Part shown: in pieces, positions 29,024-37,915 of the stretch
How positions within the stretch are numbered: the stretch's first letter is position 1
Layout: every line of letters starts with the position of its first letter
NCBI RefSeq assembly: GCF_022760995.1
Contig: NZ_JAKWJO010000001.1
Location: 310,001 to 374,000 of the forward strand
Direction of reading: 5' to 3'
Length of the DNA stretch: 64,000 bases
From: Dyella sedimenti
GTDB taxonomy: Bacteria; Pseudomonadota; Gammaproteobacteria; Xanthomonadales; Rhodanobacteraceae
Made by a program: the position numbers and the translations under genes
The notes under the pieces: model-generated
Seen by the model: only the letters and a program-made list of their open reading frames with translations
Told to the model about the DNA's origin: nothing
Databases searched by the model: none

Positions 29024-30102
29024 AGCGCAGGCAGTTCCTCGGGGCGTTCATCGATCCAGGTGCAGAGCTTTTGAATGCCGGTGTGAACGTCAACCTGTGG
29101 CATCCAGTTCATCTGGGAGCGTGCAATATCGATTGTGCATGCCGCGTGGCGCACATCGCCATTGCGGTACTGGCCAGTCACGTGGGGGGCGGGGGCACCG
29201 TAGATAGAGGCAATGATCTCGGCCAACTCCCGGATCGAGAGAGACTCGCCCGTTCCGATATCTGCAAGCACCCCGGTGTGGTGTTCCTGCGTGGCAGCCA
29301 CGATTGCAGCGGCGACGTCCGTAATGAAAACGAAGTCGCGGCGCATCTCACCGTCTTCGTACAACGGGATGCTCTTCCCCGCTTTGGCCAGACGGGCGAA
29401 GAGCGACACAATCCCCGTATAGGGGTTCGTCAGGGACTGGCCTGGACCGTAGACATTCTGAAGGCGAAGAATATTGAGTGACACACCGAAGGACTGCGCC
29501 CAGGATTCAAGGATGTGCTCCTGCGCGAGCTTCGTGGAACCATAGACGCTCGTTGGCCGGGTCTCAGTCTTGTTCGCCGAAAACGGGAGGCTGGTTAAGC
29601 CGGGGAAGTCCCAAGTACCACTCGAGAGCATTGCAGCTGAGCGCTGCCCGGGATAGGTGATGCCGCCGGTCTCGGATTCCCAGGCGCCCTCGCCATACAC
29701 CGCTCGGCTGCTTGAGAGCACAATTCGCTGAGGGATCAGTTGATGGCGAGCGAATGCGTCAAGCATCTGAGTAGTGCCAACAACATTTACGAGCGCATGC
29801 CGATTGGCCTCAGTCAGCGACTGTCCCGTGCCCGTTTCCGCCGCTAGGTGGACGACAACGTTGGGGCGATGCGTTGCGAGCACGTTGTCCCACGTGGACA
29901 CCTCGGTAACGTCAGCCTTAATCAGCTCGACCGATGAGTGAAGCGCGACGGGCCGAGCGCCGCTCTTGTGCACTTGGGGATGAAGACTGTCTACGGCTAC
30001 GACGTGATCAAAGCGCGCGCCGAGCTCCGCTGATATGGCGCAGCCAATGAAGCCGGCTCCTCCGGTAACCAGGCAAACTGAAGGGGGCTTACTCGCGCTC
30101 AT
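29020..30102 (-). CDS. NAD-dependent sugar-nucleotide epimerase/dehydratase
   Basis: This 360-residue extended short-chain dehydrogenase starts with the NAD motif [17 protein letters not shown]. The catalytic serine/threonine region is RIVLSSSRAVYGEG and the Tyr-Lys pair is in SVYGSTKLAQEHI. Sequence such as RLQNVYGPGQSLTNPYTGI is close to UDP-glucose epimerases and to enzymes that set rare sugars. Product identity is not clear. GGAGAG precedes the ATG. It overlaps the acyltransferase upstream and the GT2 gene downstream by four bases each, indicating one operon. Confidence 0.85.
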   Translation of the reverse strand: MSASKPPSVCLVTGGAGFIGCAISAELGARFDHVVAVDSLHPQVHKSGARPVALHSSVELIKADVTEVSTWDNVLATHRPNVVVHLAAETGTGQSLTEANRHALVNVVGTTQMLDAFARHQLIPQRIVLSSSRAVYGEGAWESETGGITYPGQRSAAMLSSGTWDFPGLTSLPFSANKTETRPTSVYGSTKLAQEHILESWAQSFGVSLNILRLQNVYGPGQSLTNPYTGIVSLFARLAKAGKSIPLYEDGEMRRDFVFITDVAAAIVAATQEHHTGVLADIGTGESLSIRELAEIIASIYGAPAPHVTGQYRNGDVRHAACTIDIARSQMNWMPQVDVHTGIQKLCTWIDERPEELPAL

Positions 30103-31160
30103 GAACTACTCTCCATCAGTGAAAAATTTTCTTTGTACAAGCTTTTCTTGGGCTTCAATGAAAGCATGGGCTTCTCGACGAAATGCCAAGAGAGCACGGC
30201 AAGTGCGACCGTTGGCGGTAAGCTGAGCAACGTGTTTCCCCAGGGGCCAAGTCGACCATGGCTCAGGGCATCTACAATTTGTTGGAAAAGAAATCCGTAG
30301 AGGTAAATTCCGTAGGAAAAATCACCGAAGTGCCCGGCTTGTGACAATAGTTTGTTGGAGGCAAGCGCAAGCGCGAGCGTGACGTAAGGCACCAACAGGT
30401 AAAGTGAGACTTCGGCCGCAATGCGGGAACTGGGTTGTATCAAGGCAAATGCAATAACGAGAAAGAGCCCAAAGCCTGGCTCCAGGTACTTTTCCAGCCT
30501 GAGGTGACGGGCTGTTGCACCAAGAAAAAAGAACGGTGCGACATCAAGCAGGCTGATGAGGTCGGTACCGTAGAAAACCGGGTGCTTCTGCGGTTGATCC
30601 ACGCGGACGAACCAGATGCTCGTGGCGCATAGTAGTAACGTGAAAGCAGGGAACAGAGCGCGCAAGCGGGTCTTCTGCTGGAGGATCCAGATCACCGGTA
30701 GCAGCAAGTACATGGAAAACTCGACCGGCAGGCTCCACAGTGACCCGTTGACTGCTACTGGGTACTGGTTGCTTCCGAACACCCCGGGGAGATCGTATAC
30801 CGGGTAGAGGAAGGCATTTGCCATGTAGAAGTATGTATGGCGATATCCGAAATACTGGAGTACCGGAATTTCAGTAAGCAGCGGGCCAGCGATAAATATC
30901 GTCAGCAAGCAGATCACGATCAGTGCTGGGAAAATCCTAAGGGCACGCTTTCTCAGATAGGCAAGCCAATTGGGTTGCAGGTCCCAGCTCGTGTAAATCA
31001 GATAGCCACTTATGACGAAGAAAATCTTTACGGCGGTAGCTTGAACGGAATTGCCGAGCAACCCCAGGTCGGGGGATGCCGTCAATGGATGGGCATGTCC
31101 GAAGATGACCGCCGAAGCAGCGATTAATCTTAGCGCATCAAAATTGTTCGCTCGCTGCAT
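30099..31160 (-). CDS. Acyltransferase 3 family membrane protein
   Basis: This 353-residue protein probably O-acetylates a sugar of the polysaccharide in the inner membrane. It follows the OafA/WecH family: NNFDALRLIAASAVIFGHAHPL at the N-terminus with the conserved histidine, then VKIFFVISGYLIYTS and RKRALRIFPAL, with about ten hydrophobic segments. ATG 31160 has AAGGA five bases upstream; the ATG at 31184 has none. The SGNH extension seen in some members is missing. GC is clearly low. It begins the coupled unit acyltransferase-epimerase-GT2-fusion. Confidence 0.88.
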   Translation of the reverse strand: MQRANNFDALRLIAASAVIFGHAHPLTASPDLGLLGNSVQATAVKIFFVISGYLIYTSWDLQPNWLAYLRKRALRIFPALIVICLLTIFIAGPLLTEIPVLQYFGYRHTYFYMANAFLYPVYDLPGVFGSNQYPVAVNGSLWSLPVEFSMYLLLPVIWILQQKTRLRALFPAFTLLLCATSIWFVRVDQPQKHPVFYGTDLISLLDVAPFFFLGATARHLRLEKYLEPGFGLFLVIAFALIQPSSRIAAEVSLYLLVPYVTLALALASNKLLSQAGHFGDFSYGIYLYGFLFQQIVDALSHGRLGPWGNTLLSLPPTVALAVLSWHFVEKPMLSLKPKKSLYKENFSLMESSS

Positions 31161-31315
31161 TGTTGTCCTTCGCATTGGTGTCAATGGAGCCAGTGGTTGC
31201 TGGATTGACGCATATCGCCGTCATTTGGACGATGATGTGCGCAAGCCTACGTTCACTAAGTATACCGTCCCGGCGTATGGCGGGCATCTGACGGGCGGCG
31301 CCCCCTTGCTGTCAG

Positions 31316-32947
31316 CTAGTTCTTTGGATTGTCCTTGCGCAGCTCACAAAGGAAATTTTTGAACAAGAACGTTGGGCCTTCCACCGAAAAGCAGTTGGCT
31401 GGCTGGACTGGGCTCAAGTTCTGTTCGCGCAGATAACGCTGTTCGATGTCCCCGTTGATGTCCTTCGCAAAGGCAAAGATAGGCCTCTGCGCCGAATGAA
31501 TAACATCTGAAATTGCTTTCTGGAACTTGAGATTCCGCGTCGGGGAGCTCAGATTGGAATACGGCTTCACCACGGTAACTCCCTCTCCCAGGAGGGGGGA
31601 GAGGTAACCAAGCGGGGGATCGGTGGCCACAAGGTTAATGACCACAGTGCCCGCCTGCATGGCGGGAAACTTTTCCGGAAAATAAGGGCCGCCATTGAAT
31701 CTGGCCTTGCCAAGATTTTGTGAATAAGTAAAGAGCAAGGGGAGCAGGATCAAATATCTAAGCATGCTGACCTTGCGCTCCGGTAAACCCTCCGGTGAAA
31801 TAAAGTGGAAAATGAGAACGCCTACAAAAAGCTCCAGGCCAATGGCATAGCGATAATACGAGAAGAAATGTATCCAAAGGCACAATTGCAGCACAAAGCA
31901 GATAATTACCGCGTTTTCGATCGATTGCCTGCCTTGCTCTTTATCTTGTTTTGCGCTGTTCGTTCCGCGTCTGATCAGTAGATACAGGCTAAGGCCGATT
32001 CCGATGAGAATACGAGGGTCGCGCACTCGCGAGTCACCGTAACGGGCTTCCCTCTTTGCAGCCAGTCGGAATGGCGTTACCAGCGCTTCCTTCAAATTTT
32101 TCGGAAGAAAGCGAGTGTCGCTCCAATTCGAATCCTCGATGTAGGTCGAGTGGAAGACACCATTGAAATATGGAAAAAGCGGGTTGCCATATTTATGCAG
32201 AAGAACGATGCCCCATGGAGCCGCAAAAGCAATGAAGGCAACGGCACCGGTGCATCCAGCGACGAAGCAGATGCGAATGTAATTGCGGGATCGGCAGGTC
32301 CAGAGCGCGAATGGAAATACCGCGGAAATAGCGATAGCCATGGGTATGGCGGTCATCTTGAGGGCGCAAGCCGCTCCGAGGATTGGCCCGCAGGCGTACA
32401 GCCACTTCGAGAACTGGCGTTGCTTGATGGTTCTCAGTATCAGATAGAACACGGCAATGCATAGGGCGCTTACAGGCCACTCACCAGACGTCGTTCCAAG
32501 CTGGCACCAGCCGGCTGCGCCTGTTATGGCGGCGGCGACGGCAACGATTCGGGCTACAAGTATCCGGTGAGAAGTCTTATCGCCTGCAAATAGGCCGGTT
32601 ATTTTCCAGAGAAAGAAGCCCGCAATGGCAGAGGGAATACCCATGGCAAAGCCGATGAAGTAATCCGGCAGGCCCGCACTGACGGCAAAGTAAAAGGGAA
32701 GCTCGAGCAGTGGATTATGGAAACCCTGCAAGTTGGCCGCGAGTACGTCGATATTGATGCGGTTGTGGAGAAATTCCCATGCATTGTAATAATGGTAGTT
32801 CCTTAGGTCCCAGCTATAGTCCTTACCAAGGCAAATACTTGCCGCGCCGCAGATAACGACGAAGATGACTAATACTGTGAAGTGAACAAGGAATGTCCGT
32901 GAGCCAAGGGCGTCGGATTGTGCCTTGTTTCTGCTGAAGGTGTTCAT
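31316..32947 (-). CDS. Polytopic membrane protein, GT-C/GT87-like
   Basis: This 543-residue integral membrane protein has about ten hydrophobic segments. The first extracytoplasmic loop carries LGKDYSWDLRNYHYYNAWEFL, whose acidic residue resembles the catalytic Asp of GT-C enzymes that use polyprenyl-phosphate sugars. Long loops include GNPLFPYFNGVFHSTYIEDSNW. The soluble C-terminus has no known motif. It lies 155 bases upstream of the acyltransferase and may be the periplasmic transferase that uses a lipid-linked sugar made by the GtrB-like protein. GC is among the lowest in the window. Family placement is tentative. Confidence 0.62.
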   Translation of the reverse strand: MNTFSRNKAQSDALGSRTFLVHFTVLVIFVVICGAASICLGKDYSWDLRNYHYYNAWEFLHNRINIDVLAANLQGFHNPLLELPFYFAVSAGLPDYFIGFAMGIPSAIAGFFLWKITGLFAGDKTSHRILVARIVAVAAAITGAAGWCQLGTTSGEWPVSALCIAVFYLILRTIKQRQFSKWLYACGPILGAACALKMTAIPMAIAISAVFPFALWTCRSRNYIRICFVAGCTGAVAFIAFAAPWGIVLLHKYGNPLFPYFNGVFHSTYIEDSNWSDTRFLPKNLKEALVTPFRLAAKREARYGDSRVRDPRILIGIGLSLYLLIRRGTNSAKQDKEQGRQSIENAVIICFVLQLCLWIHFFSYYRYAIGLELFVGVLIFHFISPEGLPERKVSMLRYLILLPLLFTYSQNLGKARFNGGPYFPEKFPAMQAGTVVINLVATDPPLGYLSPLLGEGVTVVKPYSNLSSPTRNLKFQKAISDVIHSAQRPIFAFAKDINGDIEQRYLREQNLSPVQPANCFSVEGPTFLFKNFLCELRKDNPKN

Positions 32948-33097
32948 TCCGTCGACACTCCGTTGTTCTGATTTCGAGCCGGCGCTCTTTCGTCAATCAA
33001 GTGCGTATCTGGCGCTCTCATTTCGACAAGATGAGAATAGGGAACATGCCAGTCTGGTAGATCATATAGCGTCGTTACGACCAGAGGCCCCCTGAGG

Positions 33098-33140
33098 CGC
33101 CACGAGCATGAGCGATGCATCGCTCATGCTCGTCGTGGCG
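33098..33140. terminator. Long inverted repeat downstream of ugd
   Basis: GAGCATGAGCGATG (33104-33117) is immediately followed by its exact complement (33118-33131). Outer arms 33098-33105 and 33133-33140 also pair, around a short bulge. It follows the ugd stop codon by 64 bases on the minus strand. It may terminate ugd, but no T-run is present. Confidence 0.5.
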
Positions 33141-33203
33141 GGTATTTTGTGTCAGGGTTTCCTATAGTCGTTTGAGCGCGACGGAAGGCATCGACAGCCT
33201 TCG

Positions 33204-34529
33204 TTATGGTCTTCTGCCGATGGAGTGGTATTCGATGCCATGCTTGCTCACTTCCTGCGGGTCATACAGGTTTCGACCATCAAAAATGACGGGCGCCTTG
33301 AGGAGTGTCTTGAGCTGCGTGAAGTCGGGGCTCCGGAATTCCTTCCACTCCGTGACAATGACGAGGGCATCGGCATCCTTAAGGGTTTCATCGGCCCGTG
33401 CGGCCAACTGCAAGCCGCTGGTGTCGCCGTAGATGCGACGCGCCTCATCGGCGGCGACAGGATCATAGGCAGAAACCGTTGCTCCCCGAGCCAGCAACTC
33501 GGCAATCAGTACGCGGCTGGTAGCCTCCCGCATGTCATCCGTGTTGGGTTTGAAAGCCAGGCCCCACAGCGCGAAATGCCGGCCCGAAAGATCCGCGCCG
33601 AAGCGCCTGCATATCTTTTGAGTCAATGCGCGCTTCTGAGCGTCGTTGGCTTCTTCAACTGCCTTCAATACTTTCAGGCCTTGGCCGGCATCTTCGCCGG
33701 ACTTGATCAGTGCTTTGACGTCCTTGGGGAAACATGAGCCGCCGTAGCCGCATCCAGCGTAGAGAAAGTGGTACCCGATGCGTGGGTCGGAGCCTATGCC
33801 TTGGCGGACCAGTTCGATGTCCGCTCCAAGTTTTTCAGCAAGCAGGGCGAGTTCATTCATGAATGAGATTCGCGTGGCAAGCATCGCGTTGGCGGCGTAT
33901 TTGGTCAGCTCCGCTGAACGCACATCCATGATTACCAGCTTGTCGTGATTGCGCTGGAAGGGTGCGTAGAGCGACTTCATCAGGCGAATGCTGTGAGCGT
34001 CGTTTGCCCCCACGACGATCCGGTCGGGCTTCATGAAATCCTCGATCGCCGAACCCTCCTTGAGAAACTCCGGGTTCGATACGACCGAGTATTCAATCTG
34101 CACATCTCGCTTGGCGAGTTCTTCGGCGATGGTGGCCTGTACTTTGTCGGCAGTGCCGACGGGAACGGTGCTCTTGTCTATCACAAGCTTGTACTCGGTC
34201 ATCCGCCGGCCGATGTTCCGAGCAGCTTCCAGCACGTACTGAAGGTCGGCCGAGCCGTCTTCATCCGGAGGGGTGCCGACAGCGATGAACTGGGCAACAC
34301 CGTAGGCTACGGCCTTGTCGATATCCGTCGTGAAATGAAGGCGACCTGCCGCCACGTTCGAGGTGATGACCTTGTCGAGTCCCGGCTCGTGAATGGGGAC
34401 GCCACCTTCTTGCAGAATCCTGATTTTTTCAGGATTGACGTCCAGGCAAAGAACGTCGTTTCCCATTTCGGCAAGACAGGCGCCTGTCACCAAGCCCACA
34501 TATCCAGTTCCAACAACCGTGATCTTCAT
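33204..34529 (-). CDS. ugd: UDP-glucose 6-dehydrogenase
   Basis: This enzyme oxidises UDP-glucose to UDP-glucuronate with two NAD. The 441 residues contain the NAD motif [19 protein letters not shown], the STVPVGTAD segment, [14 protein letters not shown], and the catalytic cysteine in [23 protein letters not shown] 34529 matches the family N-terminus MKITVVG and has GAAGG upstream; earlier in-frame starts would add an unrelated extension. The product is the substrate of the uxs decarboxylase 2.1 kb upstream. It has its own 206-base leader. Confidence 0.96.
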   Translation of the reverse strand: MKITVVGTGYVGLVTGACLAEMGNDVLCLDVNPEKIRILQEGGVPIHEPGLDKVITSNVAAGRLHFTTDIDKAVAYGVAQFIAVGTPPDEDGSADLQYVLEAARNIGRRMTEYKLVIDKSTVPVGTADKVQATIAEELAKRDVQIEYSVVSNPEFLKEGSAIEDFMKPDRIVVGANDAHSIRLMKSLYAPFQRNHDKLVIMDVRSAELTKYAANAMLATRISFMNELALLAEKLGADIELVRQGIGSDPRIGYHFLYAGCGYGGSCFPKDVKALIKSGEDAGQGLKVLKAVEEANDAQKRALTQKICRRFGADLSGRHFALWGLAFKPNTDDMREATSRVLIAELLARGATVSAYDPVAADEARRIYGDTSGLQLAARADETLKDADALVIVTEWKEFRSPDFTQLKTLLKAPVIFDGRNLYDPQEVSKHGIEYHSIGRRP

Positions 34530-34735
34530 TTGCGCATTACCTTCAGGCCGTGCGTTTGGCCATGTTTTGTGATGAGCGAGGGGCACCCGATGCAGGCTTG
34601 AAAGGGCCTGGCAGGTACCTCCTGGCAAACCGGGCAGGCGCGCGTCCGGTATGCTTCACGCGCATAATGCCTTTCGCCCTCGACATCGTGTGGTGGCGAA
34701 GCGGCCTGCGCCGCCCCATTGTGGCGGTTCAGTGA

Positions 34736-35350
34736 CTACTGCCCGCAACGGTAGTCGACGTCAGTCGTGCTTTGGCGGAACGGATCGGTCAGTGCGTCGG
34801 AGTACTGGCCCATCAGCAACCGATGCTTCGGAAGTAGGTTGTTGCGGAAGAATCGGCTGATGTGCGCCAGCCGGCGCCCCTTATTGGTTAGCAGGACACA
34901 GCCGTCGTGAATGACGATAGTGCCCGACTGAAGCTGTTCGGTGAGGCGCACGTCCACTAGGTGGTGCTCTTTGACGTACTCTTTCGTAAACACGTCCTCG
35001 AAAGCATTTTCCCGGATTCCCCCGCCGCGTTGTTCAAGCTTCTCCAGTATGTAAAAGCTCAACGAGCGATCAAGGACGGTAGGGACAGAGATCGCGTAGC
35101 TGTAACCCAGCAAGAGCCAGATGACGATCAGCTGAAGCTTTTCCACGGGACTGAGCACGCGGAACCACGGGACGAGCCACAACAGGACGCTGCAGAGTGC
35201 GGTTGCGATGACGCCATCGAGAATAGCGCTGTAGAAAACCACGTTCACCTGCAGGTAGAGCGAATGGATCACGTACATGGCCAGCAGCACGGCTACGAAG
35301 ATGGCGGTGACTGCGACGATGCGTCCGATTTTTATCGCTTGAATACCCAA
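34736..35350 (-). CDS. Unknown membrane protein in a GtrA/GtrB module
   Basis: I do not recognise the family. The 204 residues begin with three hydrophobic segments (about 8-28, 38-60 and 75-95), then a soluble domain with FYILEKLEQRGGGIRENAFEDVFT, VDVRLTEQLQSGTI and CVLLTNKGRRLA. The last looks a little like a winged-helix turn. The start chosen is TTG 35350, with GGAGG six bases upstream; TTG 35374 has no ribosome-binding site. It overlaps gtrA by 19 bases, so it belongs to the uxs-gtrB-gtrA unit. A role in transfer or flipping of the lipid-linked sugar is only inferred from position. Confidence 0.68.
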   Translation of the reverse strand: MGIQAIKIGRIVAVTAIFVAVLLAMYVIHSLYLQVNVVFYSAILDGVIATALCSVLLWLVPWFRVLSPVEKLQLIVIWLLLGYSYAISVPTVLDRSLSFYILEKLEQRGGGIRENAFEDVFTKEYVKEHHLVDVRLTEQLQSGTIVIHDGCVLLTNKGRRLAHISRFFRNNLLPKHRLLMGQYSDALTDPFRQSTTDVDYRCGQ

Positions 35351-35733
35351 TGCTTCCCTCCGAAATAACTGCAAACCATCTGCAGGAACGTGCCGATAAG
35401 GAAACCGGCGCGGTAGTCGAGCTTGGCAACGTCCGTCCAGATGAACAACACACCTGCCTGCATGAGCGCTAGTATTGCGTACAGTAACCAGAATCGCGCC
35501 AGTTGGTGCCAGACCGATTCGGTGGTGCCGGGGAAGACGAAATATCGACTGCCCAGGAAGGACGCTGTGATGCCTGCCATCGCCGCTATGAAGTTGGCTA
35601 TACCAGCCGAAGGAATATGAGCCAGATGAATGCAGGCGCTAAGGACGCCATAGCTTACGCAAGTCGCAGTCAATCCGTTGATGACATAGCGAATCGGCTG
35701 CGGCCTGAGCAGGTTAGAAATCGCGGTTGCCAT
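35332..35733 (-). CDS. GtrA-family membrane protein (lipid-sugar flippase candidate)
   Basis: This 133-residue protein has four hydrophobic segments and the GtrA fold: RYVINGLTATCVSYGVLSACI, NFIAAMAGITASFLGSRYFVF, and the C-terminal SYFGGKHWVFKR. GtrA proteins are thought to move polyprenyl-phosphate sugars across the inner membrane for O-antigen or teichoic-acid decoration. Its ATG at 35733 lies 20 bases inside the GT2 gene and has no ribosome-binding site of its own, so coupled translation is likely. The donor sugar is discussed at the uxs gene. Confidence 0.85.
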   Translation of the reverse strand: MATAISNLLRPQPIRYVINGLTATCVSYGVLSACIHLAHIPSAGIANFIAAMAGITASFLGSRYFVFPGTTESVWHQLARFWLLYAILALMQAGVLFIWTDVAKLDYRAGFLIGTFLQMVCSYFGGKHWVFKR

Positions 35734-36670
35734 GGGGTGTTGCGAGCACTTGGTCTACAAGGAGACGATAGTCCAGCGGCAGCACGGTGCTGCCGCGGGT
35801 TATGCCTGTGAGCATGAGCGTCATCAGAGTGATGGCGCCTGTCTGGAGGAAAACCAGCAACATGAGTCCCAGCGCTACTGAGAACCAGCCAGGCGTCGCA
35901 TAACCCATCGCCTTGAGCACAATAGCCAGGGCGCTCCCCAAAAGTGACAGCACGGCAACTACAGCGCATGCGATGCCTACGCGGACAAGTACGTCTTCCG
36001 CGAAGATCATCAGGCCCTTGAAGCCATGCAGGGCCAGGCCAACGAAATTCATCTTGCTCTTGCCCGCGTATCGCGGGCCGCGATCCAGGGCGCAGGTACG
36101 CCAGCGCAGGCGCGACATCAGTACCGTGCCTGCGACATGCGTCGCCAGCTCACCCATGGATGCCAAGCGGCGCACGGCTATGCCGTTCATGGCCATGAAA
36201 TTGCCGAAGCTGATCTTGCGGCCCGTGAGTAGCTCAAACAGCCATTTGTAAACGACGTAGAACGCCTTGAACCGAAGCGTTTCCACGCGGCTCCTTCGCT
36301 GTGCAACAACAACGTCTACTTCGGCGCTATCAAGATCGGCTAGCAGGCTCTCGATGGTCTCAGGCATGTCTTCGCCATCGGAGTCCATGACCACTACGCG
36401 GTCGATGTCGCTGAATTTTTCGGCTACATACGCGAGTCCCACGGCAATCGCGCGCTGATGGCCAACATTGCGCTTCAGGCGTATCACCGTGCCATTCAGG
36501 TTGACTGCAAGCATGCCCTGCAATGTGAGCGGCTGGCGTACCGAGCCGTCGTCGACTGCCACGACATGGATTTCCCGGCCGTAGGATTTTGCCAGCTCAG
36601 AGAAAAGAATGGTTGATGCCTCGGTGTCTTCGAACACCGGCGTAATGACGATGAGATTGCGATGAAGCAT
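35714..36670 (-). CDS. GtrB-like polyprenyl-phosphate glycosyltransferase
   Basis: This 318-residue GT2 enzyme probably transfers a sugar from a nucleotide to undecaprenyl phosphate. The N-terminus has VVAVDDGS, RNVGHQRAIAVGLAY and VVVMDSDGEDMPETI (DSD metal site), then YKWLFELLTGRKISFGNFMAM. Two hydrophobic segments near residues 230-250 and 265-290 anchor it, as in GtrB, ArnC and DPM-type enzymes. It starts seven bases after the uxs stop, which suggests UDP-xylose or UDP-glucuronate as donor. GtrA and the unknown membrane protein follow with overlaps. Confidence 0.87.
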   Translation of the reverse strand: MLHRNLIVITPVFEDTEASTILFSELAKSYGREIHVVAVDDGSVRQPLTLQGMLAVNLNGTVIRLKRNVGHQRAIAVGLAYVAEKFSDIDRVVVMDSDGEDMPETIESLLADLDSAEVDVVVAQRRSRVETLRFKAFYVVYKWLFELLTGRKISFGNFMAMNGIAVRRLASMGELATHVAGTVLMSRLRWRTCALDRGPRYAGKSKMNFVGLALHGFKGLMIFAEDVLVRVGIACAVVAVLSLLGSALAIVLKAMGYATPGWFSVALGLMLLVFLQTGAITLMTLMLTGITRGSTVLPLDYRLLVDQVLATPHGNRDF

Positions 36671-36676
36671 GCTCGA

Positions 36677-37615
36677 TCACGCCCCGAGACGCTTGCGAAA
36701 GTAAGCCACGGTCTCTTTCAGGCCTTCATCAAGCGGGACCTTGGGGGTCCAGTCAAGCTTGGCTTTCGCCTGCGTGATGTCAGGCTGTCGCTGCTTAGGA
36801 TCGTCGCTGGGTAGTGGCATATGGGTAATCTTTGACTTCCCGCCGACCAAGGCAATGACTTTTTCGGCTAGCTCGAGCATGGTGAACTCGCCTGGGTTGC
36901 CGATATTGATCGGCCCCGTGATGTCGGGCGCGCTGTCCATGAGGCGGCGCATGCCTTCGATCAGGTCGTCGACATAGCAGAAGCTGCGCGTCTGCGTACC
37001 ATCGCCGTAGATCGTGATTGGCTCCCCCTTTAGCGCTTGCACGATAAAGTTGCTAACGACCCGGCCGTCGTTTGGATGCATGCGGGGACCATAGGTATTG
37101 AAGATGCGCATGACTTTGATCTCCAACTGGTGCTGACGCCAATAGTCGAAGAACAGAGTCTCGGCGCAGCGCTTGCCTTCGTCGTAGCAACTGCGGATGC
37201 CCACGGGATTGGTGCGGCCCCAATAGGACTCGGGCTGCGGATGCACTTCCGGGTCGCCGTATACCTCTGACGTCGATGCCTGCAAAATGCGTGCATGCGT
37301 ACGCTTGGCGAGACCGAGCATATTGATTGCGCCGTGGACGCTGGTCTTCGTGGTCTGCACTGGGTCGTGCTGGTAGTGGATTGGCGACGCCGGGCAAGCG
37401 AGGTTATAGATCTGCTTGACTTCTACATACAGTGGAAACGTGACGTCATGTCGTACCAGCTCAAAGGAGGGATGCCCGATCAAATGGCGGATGTTGTCCT
37501 TCGAGCCAGTGAAGAAATTGTCCACGCAAAGGACGTCGTGGCCGGCTTCGATGAGACGGTCGCAAAGGTGGGAACCTAGAAAGCCCGCGCCGCCGGTTAC
37601 CAGAATCTGGCTCAA
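36677..37615 (-). CDS. uxs: UDP-glucuronate decarboxylase (UDP-xylose synthase)
   Basis: This enzyme makes UDP-xylose from UDP-glucuronate. Its 312 residues follow the UXS family closely: [41 protein letters not shown]-type [29 protein letters not shown], and the catalytic [13 protein letters not shown]. Downstream are [17 protein letters not shown] and [15 protein letters not shown]. The start codon is TTG at 37615 with GGGAGA upstream; no ATG or GTG lies nearby. It opens the uxs-gtrB-gtrA-unknown unit. Together with ugd it gives a full UDP-glucose to UDP-xylose route. Confidence 0.94.
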   Translation of the reverse strand: MSQILVTGGAGFLGSHLCDRLIEAGHDVLCVDNFFTGSKDNIRHLIGHPSFELVRHDVTFPLYVEVKQIYNLACPASPIHYQHDPVQTTKTSVHGAINMLGLAKRTHARILQASTSEVYGDPEVHPQPESYWGRTNPVGIRSCYDEGKRCAETLFFDYWRQHQLEIKVMRIFNTYGPRMHPNDGRVVSNFIVQALKGEPITIYGDGTQTRSFCYVDDLIEGMRRLMDSAPDITGPINIGNPGEFTMLELAEKVIALVGGKSKITHMPLPSDDPKQRQPDITQAKAKLDWTPKVPLDEGLKETVAYFRKRLGA

Positions 37616-37915
37616 AATATTCTCCCTGACTCATAGTTGACGGCCATAGGGGCCACGGACGACGCACAAGCGCCCGTGACCATATGGCCACAGATTATCT
37701 GTGGGATAATGCGATCCCGCATCGCTAGGTGGTGATGATTCCCGCCCTGTAATCCCCGCCGATGTTACTTGACACGTGCCATCGGCGCACTATGGCCCTG
37801 ATCTTGACCAACCGCCATCGAGTACTACCTGATGAGGCGGGCAACTTGCGCAGCATGAGAGACGGCGTCAGCTGGGCTGGCACATTCTAATCACATCGCC
37901 GGTTCGCGATAACGC
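37616..37915. other. 300-base gap between uxs and etfA
   Basis: It contains a 17-base palindrome (37688-37704) and a second inverted repeat, CGCCGATG 37757-37764 with CATCGGCG 37780-37787, downstream of etfA. No gene is supported. It separates the low-GC locus from the high-GC etf genes. Confidence 0.5.
37688..37704. promoter_or_regulatory. 17-base palindrome upstream of uxs
   Basis: CCACAGAT and ATCTGTGG form perfect arms around one T. It lies 72 bases before the TTG start of uxs on the minus strand, a fair place for an operator. No known binding consensus was recognised. Confidence 0.4.
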
